Shown one piece after another: positions 1 through 9,731 of a DNA stretch of 64,000 nt. Source of the DNA: Aeromonas veronii. Lineage in GTDB: Bacteria > Pseudomonadota > Gammaproteobacteria > Enterobacterales > Aeromonadaceae. Location of the stretch: positions 3,339,501 through 3,403,500 of the forward strand of contig NZ_CP157875.1 of the NCBI RefSeq assembly GCF_040215105.1, read 5' to 3'. Position 1 is the first letter of the stretch. Every line of letters begins with the position of its first letter. The translations under genes and the position numbers were made by a program. The notes beneath the pieces are model-generated. The model did no database searches, was not told where the DNA came from, and was given only the letters and a program-made list of their open reading frames with translations.

Positions 1-56
1 GCCGTCTCACGCCCGCCACCCCGGGATCGCTCCCGCATAAAGAGATGATATTTGCT

Positions 57-1007
57 ATGGCCGATAAATTGACCCAGCTGAAAGCCCTGACCACGGTAGT
101 TGCCGACACCGGCGACATCGAAGCCATCAAGCGCTACCAGCCCATCGATGCCACCACCAACCCCTCCCTGGTGTTGAAGGCATCCGAGATCCCCGAGTAT
201 GCGGCACTGATCGACGACGCCATCAGCTGGGCCAAATCCCAGAGCCAGGACAAGGCACAGCAAATCATCGACGCGGGCGACAAGCTGGCGGTCAACATCG
301 GTCTGGAAGTGCTAAAAATCGTACCGGGTCGCATCTCCACCGAAGTGGATGCCCGTCTCTCCTTCGATACCCAGGCCAGCATCGCCAAGGCCCGCAAGCT
401 GATCCGCCTCTACAACGAAGCCGGCATCAGCAATGATCGCATCCTGATCAAGCTGGCCTCCACCTGGGAAGGGATCCGCGCCGCCGAGGTGCTGGAGAAA
501 GAAGGCATCCAATGCAACCTGACCCTGCTGTTCTCCTTCGCCCAGGCCCGTGCCTGTGCCGAAGCCGGCGCCTTCCTGATCTCCCCCTTCGTCGGTCGCA
601 TCCTCGACTGGTACAAGGCCAAGCACAACCGTGACTACACCGCGAGCGAAGATCCGGGCGTGGTTTCCGTCACCGCCATCTACGACTACTACAAACAGCA
701 CGACTACCCGACCGTGGTGATGGGTGCGAGCTTCCGCAACACCGGCGAGATCCTCGAGCTGGCTGGTTGCGATCGCCTGACCATTGGCCCGGCCCTGCTG
801 GAAGAGCTGAGCAAGGCCGAAGGCACCGTGGTTCGCAAGCTGAACTACACCGGTGAGCGCAAGGCCAAACCGACCCCCATGACCGAAGCCGAATTCCGCT
901 GGGAGCTGAACCAGGACGCCATGGCGGTCGAGAAGCTGGGTGAAGGCATCCGCATGTTCGCCGTCGATCAGGGCAAGCTGGAAACCATGCTGGCCGGTCG
1001 TCTGTAA
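57..1007 (+). CDS. talB: Transaldolase
   Basis: Transaldolase of the non-oxidative pentose phosphate pathway; moves a dihydroxyacetone unit from sedoheptulose 7-phosphate to glyceraldehyde 3-phosphate in the cytosol. The 316-residue product is collinear with E. coli TalB. Asp17 and the Schiff-base Lys132 (in ILIKLAST) fall at the E. coli positions, and the family segment DATTNPSL is present. An in-frame ATG at 45 exists, but the protein aligned from ATG 57 starts like E. coli TalB (MADKL), so 57 is preferred. It is followed by a strong terminator and appears to be monocistronic. The gene could equally be named talA by locus; the function is not in doubt. Confidence 0.95.
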   Translation: MADKLTQLKALTTVVADTGDIEAIKRYQPIDATTNPSLVLKASEIPEYAALIDDAISWAKSQSQDKAQQIIDAGDKLAVNIGLEVLKIVPGRISTEVDARLSFDTQASIAKARKLIRLYNEAGISNDRILIKLASTWEGIRAAEVLEKEGIQCNLTLLFSFAQARACAEAGAFLISPFVGRILDWYKAKHNRDYTASEDPGVVSVTAIYDYYKQHDYPTVVMGASFRNTGEILELAGCDRLTIGPALLEELSKAEGTVVRKLNYTGERKAKPTPMTEAEFRWELNQDAMAVEKLGEGIRMFAVDQGKLETMLAGRL

Positions 1008-1100
1008 GGAGGAGCGCGTCCCCCGCTCGTCGCCAGGTCGCTGTTTTCACACCGAAAAACAGGAGCGATCCCCTCGACGACTGACGCCGCATCCCCCCGA

Positions 1101-1137
1101 AAAAAACCGGGCTCCCGCAAGGGCTGCCCGGTTTTTT
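1101..1137 (+). terminator. Rho-independent terminator of talB
   Basis: The inverted repeat CCGGGC / GCCCGG is followed by a run of seven T, about 95 bases after the talB stop. A run of A before the stem mirrors the T run. Confidence 0.8.
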
Positions 1138-1240
1138 TATGGGCCTTATTCAGTTGTCACAAGGTCGTCACAAAAACGTTTTATTTTCAATGTCACCGTG
1201 TTATACGGATGGTGACAACCATAAAACCAAGGAGGGAGCC

Positions 1241-1420
1241 ATGGACATGTTCAACTTCGATTTTGACGAGGTCGTTGAGCTGGGTTCACGTAGCCGCGGG
1301 ACATCGGGAAAAAAACGCAAATGGCGCGAGATCGAGGCGCTCAAAGACAAGCACCGCCTGCAAAAGGAGTTGCAGTCCATCGATATCGCCTATGAAGGTT
1401 CGGACGATCTGGAGCTCTGA
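1241..1420 (+). CDS. DUF3545 family small protein
   Basis: A 59-residue acidic/basic protein. A strong ribosome site (AAGGAGG) sits just before ATG 1241, which decides the start over upstream in-frame starts. The N-terminus is acidic (FNFDFDEV) and a lysine/arginine-rich centre (GKKRKWREIEALKDKHRLQKEL) forms a likely helix. From memory this pattern matches the DUF3545 family of Vibrio, Shewanella and Aeromonas, whose function is unknown. It stands alone between two terminators. Confidence 0.75.
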   Translation: MDMFNFDFDEVVELGSRSRGTSGKKRKWREIEALKDKHRLQKELQSIDIAYEGSDDLEL

Positions 1421-1449
1421 GCCACGCGCAGCCAGCGAGACCCCATAAC

Positions 1450-1476
1450 AAAACGCCCCGCAACAGTCGGGGCGTT
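1450..1476. terminator. Bidirectional terminator between the DUF3545 and hemerythrin genes
   Basis: AACGCCCCG / CGGGGCGTT stem of nine base pairs. T-rich tails occur on both sides, so it can serve the DUF3545 gene on the plus strand and the hemerythrin-domain gene on the minus strand. Confidence 0.75.
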
Positions 1477-1493
1477 GTCGTTTCTGTCGGGGC

Positions 1494-2042
1494 TCAGGAT
1501 GAGAGCGGCTGGGAGAGCTGCTTGGCCAGGGCCTGGAAGTGCTGGCTCACTTCGGCCCCGAACAGGGGGTCATGGTCCGCTTTGTTGTGCCAAAGCTGCT
1601 CCAGGTGGCGCCAGTCATCCTCGGTCAGGGAGCTGCGCAGGTGAGGGAAGATAACCCCCTCCTCATAGTTCATGTGCGCCTCCTGCTGATCGATGAACTG
1701 CTCCAGGCGGGTAGTAAACTGATCCAGCGGGATGACCGCATCCATCAGGATCATCTCCACCATCTCTTTTAGCTCGGTGCCCGCCTCCATCAGCCTGGCG
1801 TGCTCCTCATGCAGGCGGTTCGCCACCTCCCCCTCCACCACCCTGTACTTCAGGTAGTAGTCGTAAATCATGTCCTCCTTGGGGTGATGGACCTTGTCAG
1901 ACACCTCTCGCAGATAGTCCACCACATCCCGGATCAGGAAGTAGCTGACGGGCTGCTCGCCGCGAATGGCGACAAGCTTGTACTTGAGCAGCTGCAGCAG
2001 CTTGGCGATGTTGAGGTGATCCTTGTGCAAACTGGATAACAT
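1494..2042 (-). CDS. Hemerythrin domain-containing protein
   Basis: A 182-residue protein of the HHE/hemerythrin type, expected to bind a di-iron centre in a four-helix bundle. Candidate ligands are the early HKDH, the VHHPKED motif near residue 53, an HEEH motif near residue 79, the HMNYEE motif near residue 124 and a late HNKADHD. No signal peptide is present, so it is cytoplasmic. A GTG lies in frame at 2048, but it overlaps the ribosome site AAGGAG, so ATG 2042 is the start. An FNR-like site and a TATACT -10 element lie upstream, suggesting oxygen or nitric oxide control. The substrate or sensed ligand cannot be read from sequence. Confidence 0.85.
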   Translation of the reverse strand: MLSSLHKDHLNIAKLLQLLKYKLVAIRGEQPVSYFLIRDVVDYLREVSDKVHHPKEDMIYDYYLKYRVVEGEVANRLHEEHARLMEAGTELKEMVEMILMDAVIPLDQFTTRLEQFIDQQEAHMNYEEGVIFPHLRSSLTEDDWRHLEQLWHNKADHDPLFGAEVSQHFQALAKQLSQPLSS

Positions 2043-2081
2043 GGGCACTCCTTGCGCTCGGTAGATGAAGGTTCTTGCTCG

Positions 2082-2122
2082 AGTATACGGTCATTTATTG
2101 CGCCAACTTTGCACTCAATCAA
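2082..2122 (-). promoter_or_regulatory. Putative class II FNR promoter of the hemerythrin gene
   Basis: Read on the minus strand, TTGAT-TGAG-TGCAA (2122-2109) matches the FNR box TTGATNNNNATCAA except for two bases in one half-site. It is followed after 21 bases by a -10 hexamer TATACT (2087-2082). This places the box centre near -40.5, the class II activating position. Confidence 0.5.
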
Positions 2123-2224
2123 ATCTGGCGCAGACAATTCCCCTCGTTGACCCGACCTCACACCAGGCATCTAGCCACCCAGTCAGCCAAGCCGCCGGCC
2201 ATCGTCACAGACCCGTGGCCATCC

Positions 2225-2908
2225 TCAACCGGCGCTGGGCGCCGAGCAGACCGAGAGCCAGTCGATGGGCGCCTTGCCCTGCGCATCCAGCAGGCGGTTG
2301 GTCTCGGAGAAGTGGCCGCAGCCGATGAAGCCGCGATGGGCGGAGAGCGGGCTCGGGTGCGGCGCACTCAGCACGTGGTGGCGCTGCCTGTCGATGAAGC
2401 GCCCCTTCTTCTGGGCATGGGATCCCCACAGCAGGAAGACCACCCCCTGGCAGCTGGCGTTGACCTGCTCGATGACTCTGTCGGTGAAGGTCTCCCAGCC
2501 CAGATGTGCATGGGAGTGGGCCATGCCGGCCTGCACCGTCAGCACGGTGTTGAGCAGCAGGACGCCCTGTGTGGCCCAGGACTCCAGGAAGCCGTGGTTG
2601 GGCGTGACAAATCCTGGCAGATCCCGCTGCATCTCCTTGTAGATGTTGACCAGAGAGGGGGGCGTGCGCACCCCGGGCAGCACGGAGAAGCAGAGGCCGT
2701 GGGCCTGGTTCGGGCCGTGATAGGGATCCTGACCCAAAATCACCACCTTGACCTGGTCCAGCTCGGTCAGCTTGAAGGCGTTGAATACCTCGGTAGCGGG
2801 GGGATAAATCACCTTGCCCGCCTCCCGCTCACTCCTGACGCTCGCCAGGGTCGCCTTGAAATAGTCTTGCTCCTTCTCGGATCCAATCACATCAGTCCAG
2901 GTCTGCAC
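2225..2908 (-). CDS. ung: Uracil-DNA glycosylase
   Basis: Removes uracil from DNA in base excision repair. The 227-residue product has the family 1 motif [13 protein letters not shown] near residues 59-71, with the catalytic Asp at about 61, and the second motif [11 protein letters not shown] near residue 185. The length matches E. coli Ung (229). The start is GTG 2908: GAGGAG lies six bases upstream, and the longer open frame upstream has no conserved residues. It is transcribed away from grcA, with which it shares a 621-base spacer. Confidence 0.95.
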   Translation of the reverse strand: MQTWTDVIGSEKEQDYFKATLASVRSEREAGKVIYPPATEVFNAFKLTELDQVKVVILGQDPYHGPNQAHGLCFSVLPGVRTPPSLVNIYKEMQRDLPGFVTPNHGFLESWATQGVLLLNTVLTVQAGMAHSHAHLGWETFTDRVIEQVNASCQGVVFLLWGSHAQKKGRFIDRQRHHVLSAPHPSPLSAHRGFIGCGHFSETNRLLDAQGKAPIDWLSVCSAPSAG

Positions 2909-3311
2909 GCAACTCTCCTCTTCAATACCCCAAATACCCGGTCCAGGGCGCCCCGTGCACACACGCAGGCCCCGGACGCAAACGAGGGGCCCAGAATAGG
3001 GGGCAAGGAGTGCGGACGCAACCGTGGCCGGACAACACAGGCCCCGCCCAGACAGGGATCCGCCTCTCTTTCGCCCCAAAATCCATCCAGTTAAACGATA
3101 GACAAGAAGAGATACCATCTTTTATATCGATAGATTTTGGCCCGAATAGGCCCTGTCATCCCTGCGCCCTGACCACCTTGGCCACGTGTTTGCCCGATGG
3201 GGCGCCATCCCGGCAACAAAAAACCCGAAAAGATGTAGTTAAATTACTAGATTTGAGAAATATAAAATGCATAATCCATATATCTTACGAAATCATAAAA
3301 ATGATATATTT

Positions 3312-3325
3312 TTGATTAAACTCAA
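3312..3325 (+). promoter_or_regulatory. Distal FNR box of grcA
   Basis: TTGATTAAACTCAA differs from the FNR consensus TTGATNNNNATCAA at one base. Its centre (3318.5) is exactly 53 bases upstream of the proximal box, the same separation as the two FNR sites of E. coli yfiD (-93.5 and -40.5). Confidence 0.75.
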
Positions 3326-3364
3326 TTATTTAATGTCATTCACACGGCGCTATTCACGTATTTT

Positions 3365-3378
3365 TTGATTTAGATCAA
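3365..3378 (+). promoter_or_regulatory. Proximal FNR box of grcA
   Basis: TTGATTTAGATCAA is a perfect match to the FNR consensus. A TATATA -10 element begins at 3402, so the box centre lies at about -41 to -42, the class II activator position. This predicts anaerobic induction. Confidence 0.88.
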
Positions 3379-3443
3379 TTTTCGTATTATTACCTCCGTG
3401 GTATATATGACCCCAACGAAGTAAAGGTGTAAGGCAAGCCCCC

Positions 3444-3510
3444 TTTAAATCATCCCGCTGCCGAGGTGGTTTAAAAACATCAGGGGTATCTCCTTACCAT
3501 TGAAACCCCT
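3444..3510 (+). other. Structured 5' leader of grcA
   Basis: Two hairpins can form in the leader: TTTAAATCA (3444-3452) with TGGTTTAAA (3467-3475), and AGGGGT (3482-3487) with ACCCCT (3505-3510). The second ends seven bases before the ribosome site. A role in mRNA stability or translation is inference. Confidence 0.45.
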
Positions 3511-3529
3511 TCCTATGAGGAGTCATACC

Positions 3530-3910
3530 ATGATCAAGGGCATCCAAATCACCCAGTCCGCCAACGCCGCTCTGCTGAACTCTTTCTGGCTGCTGGACGA
3601 AGAGAAGCAACAGGCCCGTTGCATCTGCGCCAAGGGCGACAGCTTCACCGCCGACCAGGAAGTGTCCCTGTCTGACCTGGGTCAATTCGAATACCGTGAA
3701 CTGCCGGTGCAGACCGAACCCGTGGTGGAAGGTGGCCAGCACCTGAACGTCAACGTGCTGCGCCGCGAAACCCTGGAAGATGCCATCGCCAACCCGGAAA
3801 AATACCCGCAGCTGACCATCCGCGTCTCCGGCTATGCAGTGCGCTTCAACGCCCTGACCCCGGAACAGCAGCGTGACGTGGTCACCCGTACCTTCACCCA
3901 GAGCCTGTAA
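3530..3910 (+). CDS. grcA: Autonomous glycyl radical cofactor
   Basis: GrcA (YfiD) replaces the damaged C-terminal glycyl-radical part of pyruvate formate-lyase and restores its activity under microaerobic conditions. The 126-residue product carries the glycyl radical motif RVSGYAVRF, with the radical Gly at residue 101 (102 in E. coli). The start ATG 3530 follows GAGGAG; an upstream in-frame ATG at 3500 lies inside a leader hairpin and is not used by the family. Tandem FNR boxes predict anaerobic expression. It is monocistronic and ends in a strong terminator. Confidence 0.95.
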   Translation: MIKGIQITQSANAALLNSFWLLDEEKQQARCICAKGDSFTADQEVSLSDLGQFEYRELPVQTEPVVEGGQHLNVNVLRRETLEDAIANPEKYPQLTIRVSGYAVRFNALTPEQQRDVVTRTFTQSL

Positions 3911-3935
3911 TAGCCTCTGCGGTCAAGTGACCATG

Positions 3936-3963
3936 AAAAACGGCCCATCAGGGCCGTTTTTTT
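3936..3963. terminator. Bidirectional terminator between grcA and dctA
   Basis: ACGGCCC / GGGCCGT stem flanked by A and T runs on both sides. It suits grcA on the plus strand and dctA on the minus strand. Confidence 0.85.
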
Positions 3964-4005
3964 ATGGGCGATCCACACCCGTTTCGATAAAGCCCCTCGT
4001 CGCCC

Positions 4006-5301
4006 CTAGGCTTGCCGATCGAGCATTGGGGTAGCGGCCGGTACCGCAGCAGGCTTGGCCAGCGCCGCCTGCATCTGCCCCTCGTCCAGCTGATCGCAAT
4101 AGCGAGCCACCACCAGGGTTGCCACCCCGTTGCCAATGAGGTTGGTCAGGGCCCGCGCCTCCGACATGAAGCGATCTATCCCGAGGATCAGCGCCAGCCC
4201 GGCCAACGGCAGATGCCCCACCGCCGAGATGGTCGCCGCCAGCACGATGAAGCCGCTGCCGGTAACCCCGGCCGCCCCCTTGGAGGAGATGAGCAGCACC
4301 ACCAGCAGGGTGATCTGGTGGAACAGATCCAGCGGGGTATTGGTTGCCTGGGCGATGAACACCGCCGCCATGGTCAAATAGATGGAGGTGCCGTCCAGGT
4401 TGAAGGAGTAACCGGTCGGGATCACCAGGCCCACCACCGACTTCTTGCAGCCGAGCGCCTCCATCTTCACCAGCATGCGTGGCAGCACGGATTCCGACGA
4501 GGAGGTGCCGAGCACGATCAGCAACTCTTCCCGGATATAGGCGATAAAACGCAAGATGCTGAAACCATTGGCTTTGGCAATGCTGCCGAGCACCAGGAAA
4601 ATAAACAGCAAACAGGTCAGATAGAAACTCGCTATCAATTGTCCCAATTGAACCAGAGAGCCGATGCCATATTTCCCTATGGTAAATGCCATGGCGCCAA
4701 ATGCTCCCACCGGTGCCAATTTCATGATCATGTTGATGATCCCGAAAATAACCTGGGAGAAACTGTCCACCATATTGAAAATCAGTTTTCCCTTCTCGCC
4801 GATATGGTGCAAAGAGAAGCCAAACAGCACCGCAAATAACAGCACCTGCAGAATATTGCCGCTGGCGAAGGCACCGATCACGCTGGCGGGGATCACGTCC
4901 AGCAGGAAGGGAATGATGCCCTGCGACTTCGCCTGCTCCGCATAGGCCGAGATGGCGCTGGCATCCAGGGACGTCGGATCCACGTTCATGCCGGCCCCGG
5001 GCTGCAGCAGATTCACCACGCACAGGCCGATGACCAGCGCCAGGGTGCTCACCACCTCGAAATAGACCAGGGCGATGGCCCCGGTCTTGCCGACCGCCTT
5101 CATGCTCTCCATGCCGGCGATCCCGGTCACCACGGTGCAGAAAATCACCGGGGCGATGATCATCTTGATTAATTTCACGAAGCCATCGCCAAGGGGTTTC
5201 ATATCGGCGCCCAGGCTCGGGTAGAAGTGTCCCAGCAATACTCCGACGGTGATGGCCAATATCACCTGAAAGTAGAGGCTGCTTAATATTTTCTTGTGCA
5301 T
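4006..5301 (-). CDS. dctA: C4-dicarboxylate transport protein
   Basis: Inner-membrane symporter that takes up succinate, fumarate and malate with cations under aerobic conditions (DAACS family). The 431-residue product follows E. coli DctA closely along nearly its whole length, including [12 protein letters not shown], the NLDGTSIY segment and the [13 protein letters not shown] segment. A TTG at 5307 is in frame, but ATG 5301 is better placed behind AGGA. It is a single gene between terminators. An imperfect palindrome lies 61-87 bases upstream of the start. Confidence 0.94.
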   Translation of the reverse strand: MHKKILSSLYFQVILAITVGVLLGHFYPSLGADMKPLGDGFVKLIKMIIAPVIFCTVVTGIAGMESMKAVGKTGAIALVYFEVVSTLALVIGLCVVNLLQPGAGMNVDPTSLDASAISAYAEQAKSQGIIPFLLDVIPASVIGAFASGNILQVLLFAVLFGFSLHHIGEKGKLIFNMVDSFSQVIFGIINMIMKLAPVGAFGAMAFTIGKYGIGSLVQLGQLIASFYLTCLLFIFLVLGSIAKANGFSILRFIAYIREELLIVLGTSSSESVLPRMLVKMEALGCKKSVVGLVIPTGYSFNLDGTSIYLTMAAVFIAQATNTPLDLFHQITLLVVLLISSKGAAGVTGSGFIVLAATISAVGHLPLAGLALILGIDRFMSEARALTNLIGNGVATLVVARYCDQLDEGQMQAALAKPAAVPAATPMLDRQA

Positions 5302-5361
5302 GCTCAACGTCCTGTTAATTAATTGACACGGGCGATGGCAAAAAACGCGTGCAAGGATCCG

Positions 5362-5388
5362 GGGCGAGGTAATTAATACCTCTCGCCC
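5362..5388. repeat. Imperfect palindrome upstream of dctA
   Basis: GGGCGAGGTA (5362-5371) and TACCTCTCGCCC (5377-5388) are complementary except for a two-base bulge, separated by ATTAA. It could be an operator or an RNA hairpin in the dctA leader. Confidence 0.5.
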
Positions 5389-5564
5389 GTTTCATGCCAT
5401 TTCGCCATTCCAACGGCGGCACTTTCACACGTTATAAGAAGCAGTTTCGGGACATCAATCACACAATATATTTAACATCATTAACACCACGGAAACACAT
5501 AAGTGTCTGGTCAATGATTTATTTGAGACCTTAATGAGGATGTTTTTGATATGACGCGGATATA

Positions 5565-5591
5565 AAAATGCCCCGCATGGCGGGGCATTTG
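5565..5591 (-). terminator. Terminator of the hemA-kdsA operon
   Basis: AAATGCCCCGC / GCGGGGCATTT stem followed, on the minus strand, by TTTTTATA; it lies 17 bases after the kdsA stop. Confidence 0.85.
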
Positions 5592-5608
5592 TCGGCAAGG
5601 CGTGCGCG

Positions 5609-7328
<1,720 letters not shown>

Positions 7329-7339
7329 CTTCGTCATTC

Positions 7340-7723
7340 CTAGCCGAACAGGCTGGCCTGTTTCAGGACAGCGAGCTTGGCGATAAAGAAGATCCACCCC
7401 AGGGCCCCCAGAAAGGCGAACCAGCGGATGGCGTTGCTGCGTGCCAGACGCAGCGCCATCATGGCCAGGAACGCCACCACCAGGACTGAGGTCAGCTTCT
7501 CGCTGAGCCAGGGGGTACCATTGTTGAGGGGATTGAGATCCAGCACCATGCACAACAGCACGCCAGAGAGCACCACCAGGCCGTTCAACCAGCCCGCAAG
7601 CTTCATGACCTGACCGCTGTAGGCACGGCCAGAGCCGGTCTGCACCCAGTAAAACCGCAGTATAAACATCAGCACCGCCGCCGCGATCAGCACCAGATGC
7701 AGATGTTTGAGCGCAAAATACAT
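7340..7723 (-). CDS. sirB2: SirB2 family inner-membrane protein
   Basis: A 127-residue protein with about four hydrophobic segments (LHLVLIAAAVLMFILRFYWV, then LNGLVVLSGVLLCMVLD, VLVVAFLAMMALRL, FAFLGALGWIFFIAKLAVL). It corresponds to E. coli YchQ/SirB2; the function is not established. The start ATG 7723 overlaps the prmC stop by one base (TGATG), and AAGGA lies six bases before it. A GTG at 7726 is also in frame but too close to the ribosome site. Confidence 0.88.
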   Translation of the reverse strand: MYFALKHLHLVLIAAAVLMFILRFYWVQTGSGRAYSGQVMKLAGWLNGLVVLSGVLLCMVLDLNPLNNGTPWLSEKLTSVLVVAFLAMMALRLARSNAIRWFAFLGALGWIFFIAKLAVLKQASLFG

Positions 7724-8592
7724 CACTTTTCCTTACCAATGTGTGAGTCGGGTGCCCCTTCACCGGGCCACTGCCCCAGGCTCACCCTGTCGTTATCCCC
7801 GTAATCCCGCACCGTGGCTACCTGCTGGTAGCCCTGTTGCAGCAGGAGTTGACGCACCGCGTTCCCCTGCTCCCAGCCGTGCTCCAGCAAGAGCCAGCCA
7901 GCGGGCAGCAGATGGGCCCTTGCCTGCGCCACGATGAGGCGAATATCCGCCAACCCCTGCTCGTCCGCCACCAGGGCGGAGCGGGGTTCGAAGCGTACGT
8001 CCCCTTCATCGAGATGGGGATCTGCCCCATCGATATAGGGGGGGTTGGAGACGATCATGGCAAAGTGCGGCGCCTCTTGCAGCGGCTCGAACCAGCTGCC
8101 GTCCCGCACCTGGATAGGCAGCCCCAGGGCCGCGCTGTTGTGGCGGGCCAGGGCCGCCGCCTCCGGCATCCTGTCCACCGCCCAGACATCGGCATCGGGC
8201 CGCTCTGACTTGAGCGCCAGGGCGATGGCGCCGGTGCCGGTGCCGAGATCCAGCACGGCGCAGGGGCCTGCCGGCAGGCGGGCCAGCGCCTGCTCCACCA
8301 GCACCTCGGTGTCCGGGCGCGGGATCAGGGTCGCCGGGCTCACTTTCAGCGGCAGGGACCAGAACTCCCGCTCGCCGACGAGATGGGCGATGGGTTCCCC
8401 GGCCAGGCGCCGTTCCAGCCAGCCTTGCAGGGTTGCCTGCTGATCGGCATCAAGCTCACGCTCCGGCCAGGTCATCAGGTAGCTGCGCCGGCACCCCAGC
8501 AGGTGGCAGAGCAGCGCATCGGCATCGGCGCGGGGGGATTCGCCCCCGGCCAATACCGTCATGATGTGGGTTCTCGCCTGCTGAATTTGCAT
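7723..8592 (-). CDS. prmC: Peptide chain release factor glutamine methyltransferase
   Basis: Methylates the Gln of the GGQ motif of release factors 1 and 2 using S-adenosylmethionine. The 289-residue product has an N-terminal helical domain and a Rossmann methyltransferase domain with DLGTGTGAIAL near residue 117 and the catalytic NPPY motif (VSNPPYID). ATG 8592 overlaps the prfA stop by one base (TGATG), so the two genes, enzyme and substrate, are translationally coupled. Confidence 0.96.
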   Translation of the reverse strand: MQIQQARTHIMTVLAGGESPRADADALLCHLLGCRRSYLMTWPERELDADQQATLQGWLERRLAGEPIAHLVGEREFWSLPLKVSPATLIPRPDTEVLVEQALARLPAGPCAVLDLGTGTGAIALALKSERPDADVWAVDRMPEAAALARHNSAALGLPIQVRDGSWFEPLQEAPHFAMIVSNPPYIDGADPHLDEGDVRFEPRSALVADEQGLADIRLIVAQARAHLLPAGWLLLEHGWEQGNAVRQLLLQQGYQQVATVRDYGDNDRVSLGQWPGEGAPDSHIGKEK

Positions 8593-9680
8593 CAGCTGTT
8601 GTCTGCCAGAGAGGCAAGCTGATCCGCTTGGTATTCCTGCACCAGTGGGGTGATGACACAATCCAGATCCCCCTCCAGGATCTCCCCAAGCCGGTACAAG
8701 GTCAGATTGATGCGGTGTTCGGAGAGACGTCCCTGGGGGTAGTTGTAGGTACGGATGCGCTCGGAGCGATCGCCGGAGCCCACCAGGTTGCGACGGGTGC
8801 TCTGCTCGGCGGCGCGGTGGCGCTCATCCTCGGCCGCCTGCAGACGGGCAGAGAGCACCGACATCGCCTTGGCGCGGTTCTTGTGCTGGGAGCGCTCGTC
8901 CTGGCACTCCACCACCAGCCCGGTGGGCAGGTGGGTGATGCGGATGGCGGAGTCGGTCTTGTTGACGTGCTGGCCACCGGCCCCGGAGGCGCGGAAGGTG
9001 TCGATCTTCAGCTCGGACGGATTGATTTCGATCTGCTCGGCTTCCGGCACTTCCGGCAGCACGGCGACAGTACAGGCGGAGGTGTGCACCCGGCCCTGGG
9101 ATTCGGTTTCCGGCACCCGCTGCACCCGGTGACCGCCGGACTCGAACTTGAGGCGACCGTAGACGCGCTCGCCATCCACCTTGGCGATCACCTCCTTGTA
9201 GCCGCCGTGCTCGCCGTCGTTGCAGCTGACGATGGAGACGCGCCAGCCCTGGCGTTCGGCGTAGCGGGAATACATGCGGAACAAGTCCCCCGCGAAGATG
9301 GCCGCCTCGTCGCCACCGGCGCCGGCCCGGATCTCCAGATAACAGTTGTTGTCATCCTTGGGATCCTTGGGCAACAGCATCACCTGCAGTGCCTGCTCCT
9401 GCTCCTCGAAGGCGGCCTTGGCGAGCGGCAGCTCCTCCTGGGCCATCTCCCGCAGATCGGCGTCATCCTCCTCCAGCATCAGCTTGGTGGTCTCCAGATC
9501 CTCTTCGGCCTGGCGGAAGCGCTGGAAGGCGTGAACGATGTCTTCGAGCTGGGCATATTCCCGGGTCAGGGCACGGTATCTGTCCTGATCCGAGGCCACG
9601 CCGGGTTCGCCGAGCAGGGCCTGTACTTCTTCGTGGCGCTCGATGAGGCCTTCCAGCTTTCTGATCAATGACGGATTCAT
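8592..9680 (-). CDS. prfA: Peptide chain release factor 1
   Basis: Reads UAA and UAG stop codons and triggers peptide release. The 362-residue product has the GGQ loop (SGAGGQHVN) and the PxT codon-recognition tripeptide as PET, at the place of PAT in E. coli (VPETESQGR). ATG 9680 ([12 protein letters not shown]) matches the family start; the frame runs open further upstream. It lies 51 bases after hemA and overlaps prmC. Confidence 0.96.
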   Translation of the reverse strand: MNPSLIRKLEGLIERHEEVQALLGEPGVASDQDRYRALTREYAQLEDIVHAFQRFRQAEEDLETTKLMLEEDDADLREMAQEELPLAKAAFEEQEQALQVMLLPKDPKDDNNCYLEIRAGAGGDEAAIFAGDLFRMYSRYAERQGWRVSIVSCNDGEHGGYKEVIAKVDGERVYGRLKFESGGHRVQRVPETESQGRVHTSACTVAVLPEVPEAEQIEINPSELKIDTFRASGAGGQHVNKTDSAIRITHLPTGLVVECQDERSQHKNRAKAMSVLSARLQAAEDERHRAAEQSTRRNLVGSGDRSERIRTYNYPQGRLSEHRINLTLYRLGEILEGDLDCVITPLVQEYQADQLASLADNS

Positions 9681-9731
9681 AAATCTCGGTTTCTCGATGG
9701 AGGACGGGACGGCCGGCTGGCCAGCCCGCAA

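Larger units (their letters stand above)
2909..3529. other. ung-grcA divergent intergenic region
   Basis: A 621-base gap without a credible gene. The first 300 bases are GC-rich and featureless apart from the ung ribosome site. From about 3230 the sequence turns sharply AT-rich and holds the grcA promoter with two FNR boxes, followed by a leader with two hairpins. Short open frames here lack ribosome sites and similarity. Confidence 0.7.
5302..5608. other. dctA-kdsA intergenic region
   Basis: A 307-base gap with the dctA promoter region, an imperfect palindrome at 5362-5388 and the kdsA terminator at its far end. No open frame with a ribosome site was seen. Confidence 0.6.

Noticed and set aside
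3010-3315. 101-codon open frame in the ung-grcA spacer
   Set aside because: No ribosome site; composition changes abruptly along it from GC-rich to AT-rich regulatory DNA.
5430-5470. CRP site upstream of dctA
   Set aside because: TGTGA-type half-sites are present but no partner TCACA at the right distance.
8628-9671. Plus-strand open frame opposite prfA
   Set aside because: Shadow of prfA, which has the GGQ and PxT motifs in the other strand.
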